DNA of 5,794 bases, taken from an uncultured Clostridia bacterium. Lineage in GTDB: Bacteria > Bacillota > Clostridia > Christensenellales > UBA1242. The notes below the pieces were generated by a model that saw only the letters and a list, made by a program, of their open reading frames with translations, ran no database searches and was not told the origin of the DNA. The stretch is from positions 1 to 5,794 of the forward strand of contig CANQWP010000053.1 in NCBI GenBank assembly GCA_947627585.1, in the 5' to 3' direction. The translations under genes and the position numbers were made by a program. This document shows positions 5,246 to 5,794 of the stretch, one piece after another (position 1 is the first letter of the stretch; the number at the start of each line of letters is the position of its first letter).

Positions 5246-5294
5246 CTGTAGAAAAGTTTTTTCTGCAGAGATCCTGCATTCCGTTCAGGATGAC
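5246..5294 (-). repeat. dispersed repeat unit C with adjoining hairpin
   Basis: 5268-5294 read on the minus strand is GTCATCCTGAACG then GCAGGATCTC, a shorter member of the same family. It is joined to an inverted repeat, CTGTAGAAAA (5246-5255) and TTTTCTGCAG (5259-5268), ten pairs with one G-U around a three-base loop. Confidence 0.6.
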
Positions 5295-5330
5295 AGGTTG
5301 GATAAACGAGCCTTTTTAGCACAGTTTTGC

Positions 5331-5792
5331 TCAGCATTCCGTCAAAAATGGAATGAGGCGGTCGATGTTTTTGCGCTCAAATTCATAGAGTTTGTCGGCG
5401 ATTTCGTCAAGTTCCGCAGAGATGTCTTTGTGGTCGTCCTTGTCTTTGATGAGGGTGATGATGCCCATAAATGTGCCCATAAGCATCATTTCGGCAATGT
5501 TGCGCGTGGACTTGTCCATCATTGTGCCCATGTTGATTGCGCTCCAAAGGCGGGCTTTTTCAATCCAGTTGTTGTCCTTCAAATTTTCGATGTTTTCTGC
5601 CTTTGCAAGCACTTCAATCTCTTTTGCGAGACAGTTATATTCGTCCTCTTCGCGTGAGAGCTCCTCGGTCATTTTGCCGTTGGTCACTTTTGGCATGATG
5701 TCTTCAATCGATTGAATTGCCGTGCGCGTGTTTTGATAGATTGCGTTGATATATTTTTCCAAACTTTCTTTCTTCTGGTCTTTTTCGTCCAT
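5331..5792 (-). CDS. uncharacterised helical cytoplasmic protein, 153 residues
   Basis: Function not recognised. The ATG lies at 5792, two bases from the window edge, so its ribosome site and promoter are not visible and a longer upstream start cannot be excluded. The product has no signal peptide and is predicted almost wholly helical. It has a charged start (MDEKDQKKESLEKYINAIYQNTRTAIQSIEDIMPK), a second helix rich in E and K at about 42-70, a distinctive segment at about 79-112 (ARLWSAINMGTMMDKSTRNIAEMMLMGTFMGI) and a C-terminal helix with ELDEIADKLYEFERKNIDRL. The layout suggests a four-helix bundle, with the Met- and Gly-rich third helix moderately hydrophobic but broken by charges, so not a clear membrane span. 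It resembles in style small conserved proteins of Clostridia with a similar NMxTMxDKSTxHIAEM segment; that likeness is from memory. It converges on the protease gene across the repeat interval. Confidence 0.8.
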   Translation of the reverse strand: MDEKDQKKESLEKYINAIYQNTRTAIQSIEDIMPKVTNGKMTEELSREEDEYNCLAKEIEVLAKAENIENLKDNNWIEKARLWSAINMGTMMDKSTRNIAEMMLMGTFMGIITLIKDKDDHKDISAELDEIADKLYEFERKNIDRLIPFLTEC

Positions 5793-5794
5793 GT

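Larger units (their letters stand above)
5052..5330. other. gene-free repeat-bearing interval between convergent genes
   Basis: About 280 bases between the stops of the protease gene (+) and the 153-residue protein gene (-). Apart from the hairpins and repeat units listed separately I see no RNA gene, promoter or convincing T-tailed terminator. The two minus-strand open frames that cover it are translations of the repeats. Confidence 0.7.

Noticed and set aside
4934..5337. Two 63-codon minus-strand open frames in the interval after the protease
   Set aside because: Their translations (VILNEAKRNEES, CHPERNAGS) are the known signature of translated dispersed repeats, with no start context.
5298..5715. 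Plus-strand open frames of 119 and 107 codons opposite the leftward gene
   Set aside because: They are antisense shadows: low-complexity F/V/C or S/I/M composition, no ribosome site, and they lie entirely over a better coding frame.
1..5794. CRISPR array, tRNA, rRNA or riboswitch
   Set aside because: No evenly spaced direct repeats, no cloverleaf or CCA-ended segment, and no recognisable rRNA or aptamer core were seen on either strand. The three repeat units at 5071-5294 are inverted and unevenly spaced.

Overview
The window reads as a chromosome fragment from a member of the Bacillota, most likely a Clostridia-type endospore-forming lineage. This is inferred from the gene set: a penicillin-binding D-Ala-D-Ala carboxypeptidase, the condensin partners ScpA and ScpB, and a SpoIVFB-type intramembrane protease behind a sigma-E-like promoter. 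I cannot name a genus from the sequence.

Layout, left to right. (1) The 3' part of a secreted D-alanyl-D-alanine carboxypeptidase (+). (2) A convergent, AT-rich gene (-) for a 169-residue protein with two membrane segments. The two genes share a bidirectional terminator. (3) A divergent intergenic region of about 185 bp holding two back-to-back promoters. The leftward one has perfect -35 and -10 hexamers separated by a 20-bp spacer that contains a run of nine C, the architecture of phase-variable promoters. (4) A tight rightward operon, scpA-scpB-GNAT acetyltransferase-GNAT pseudogene, closed by an intrinsic terminator. (5) A second rightward unit: a sigma-E-like promoter, a 48-codon single-membrane-span gene, then a SpoIVFB-like M50 protease translationally coupled to it through ATGA. 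(6) About 280 bp without a gene, holding a cluster of degenerate dispersed repeats in alternating orientation. (7) A leftward gene for a 153-residue helical protein of unknown function.

How the genes work together. ScpA and ScpB join SMC for chromosome compaction and segregation. The small membrane protein plus M50 protease sit where B. subtilis has spoIVFA-spoIVFB, the inhibitor and protease that control pro-sigma-K activation in the mother cell. Here the partner is reduced to a short basic tail and one membrane span. First genes of transcripts (scpA and the 48-codon gene) lack a Shine-Dalgarno and have their ATG where +1 is expected, whereas downstream genes have good ribosome sites. This suggests leaderless initiation on at least two transcripts.

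The strongest candidates for something undescribed are the homopolymer-controlled promoter of the AT-rich membrane-protein gene and the miniature SpoIVFA-like partner of the M50 protease. All calls come from reading the sequence; no searches were run.
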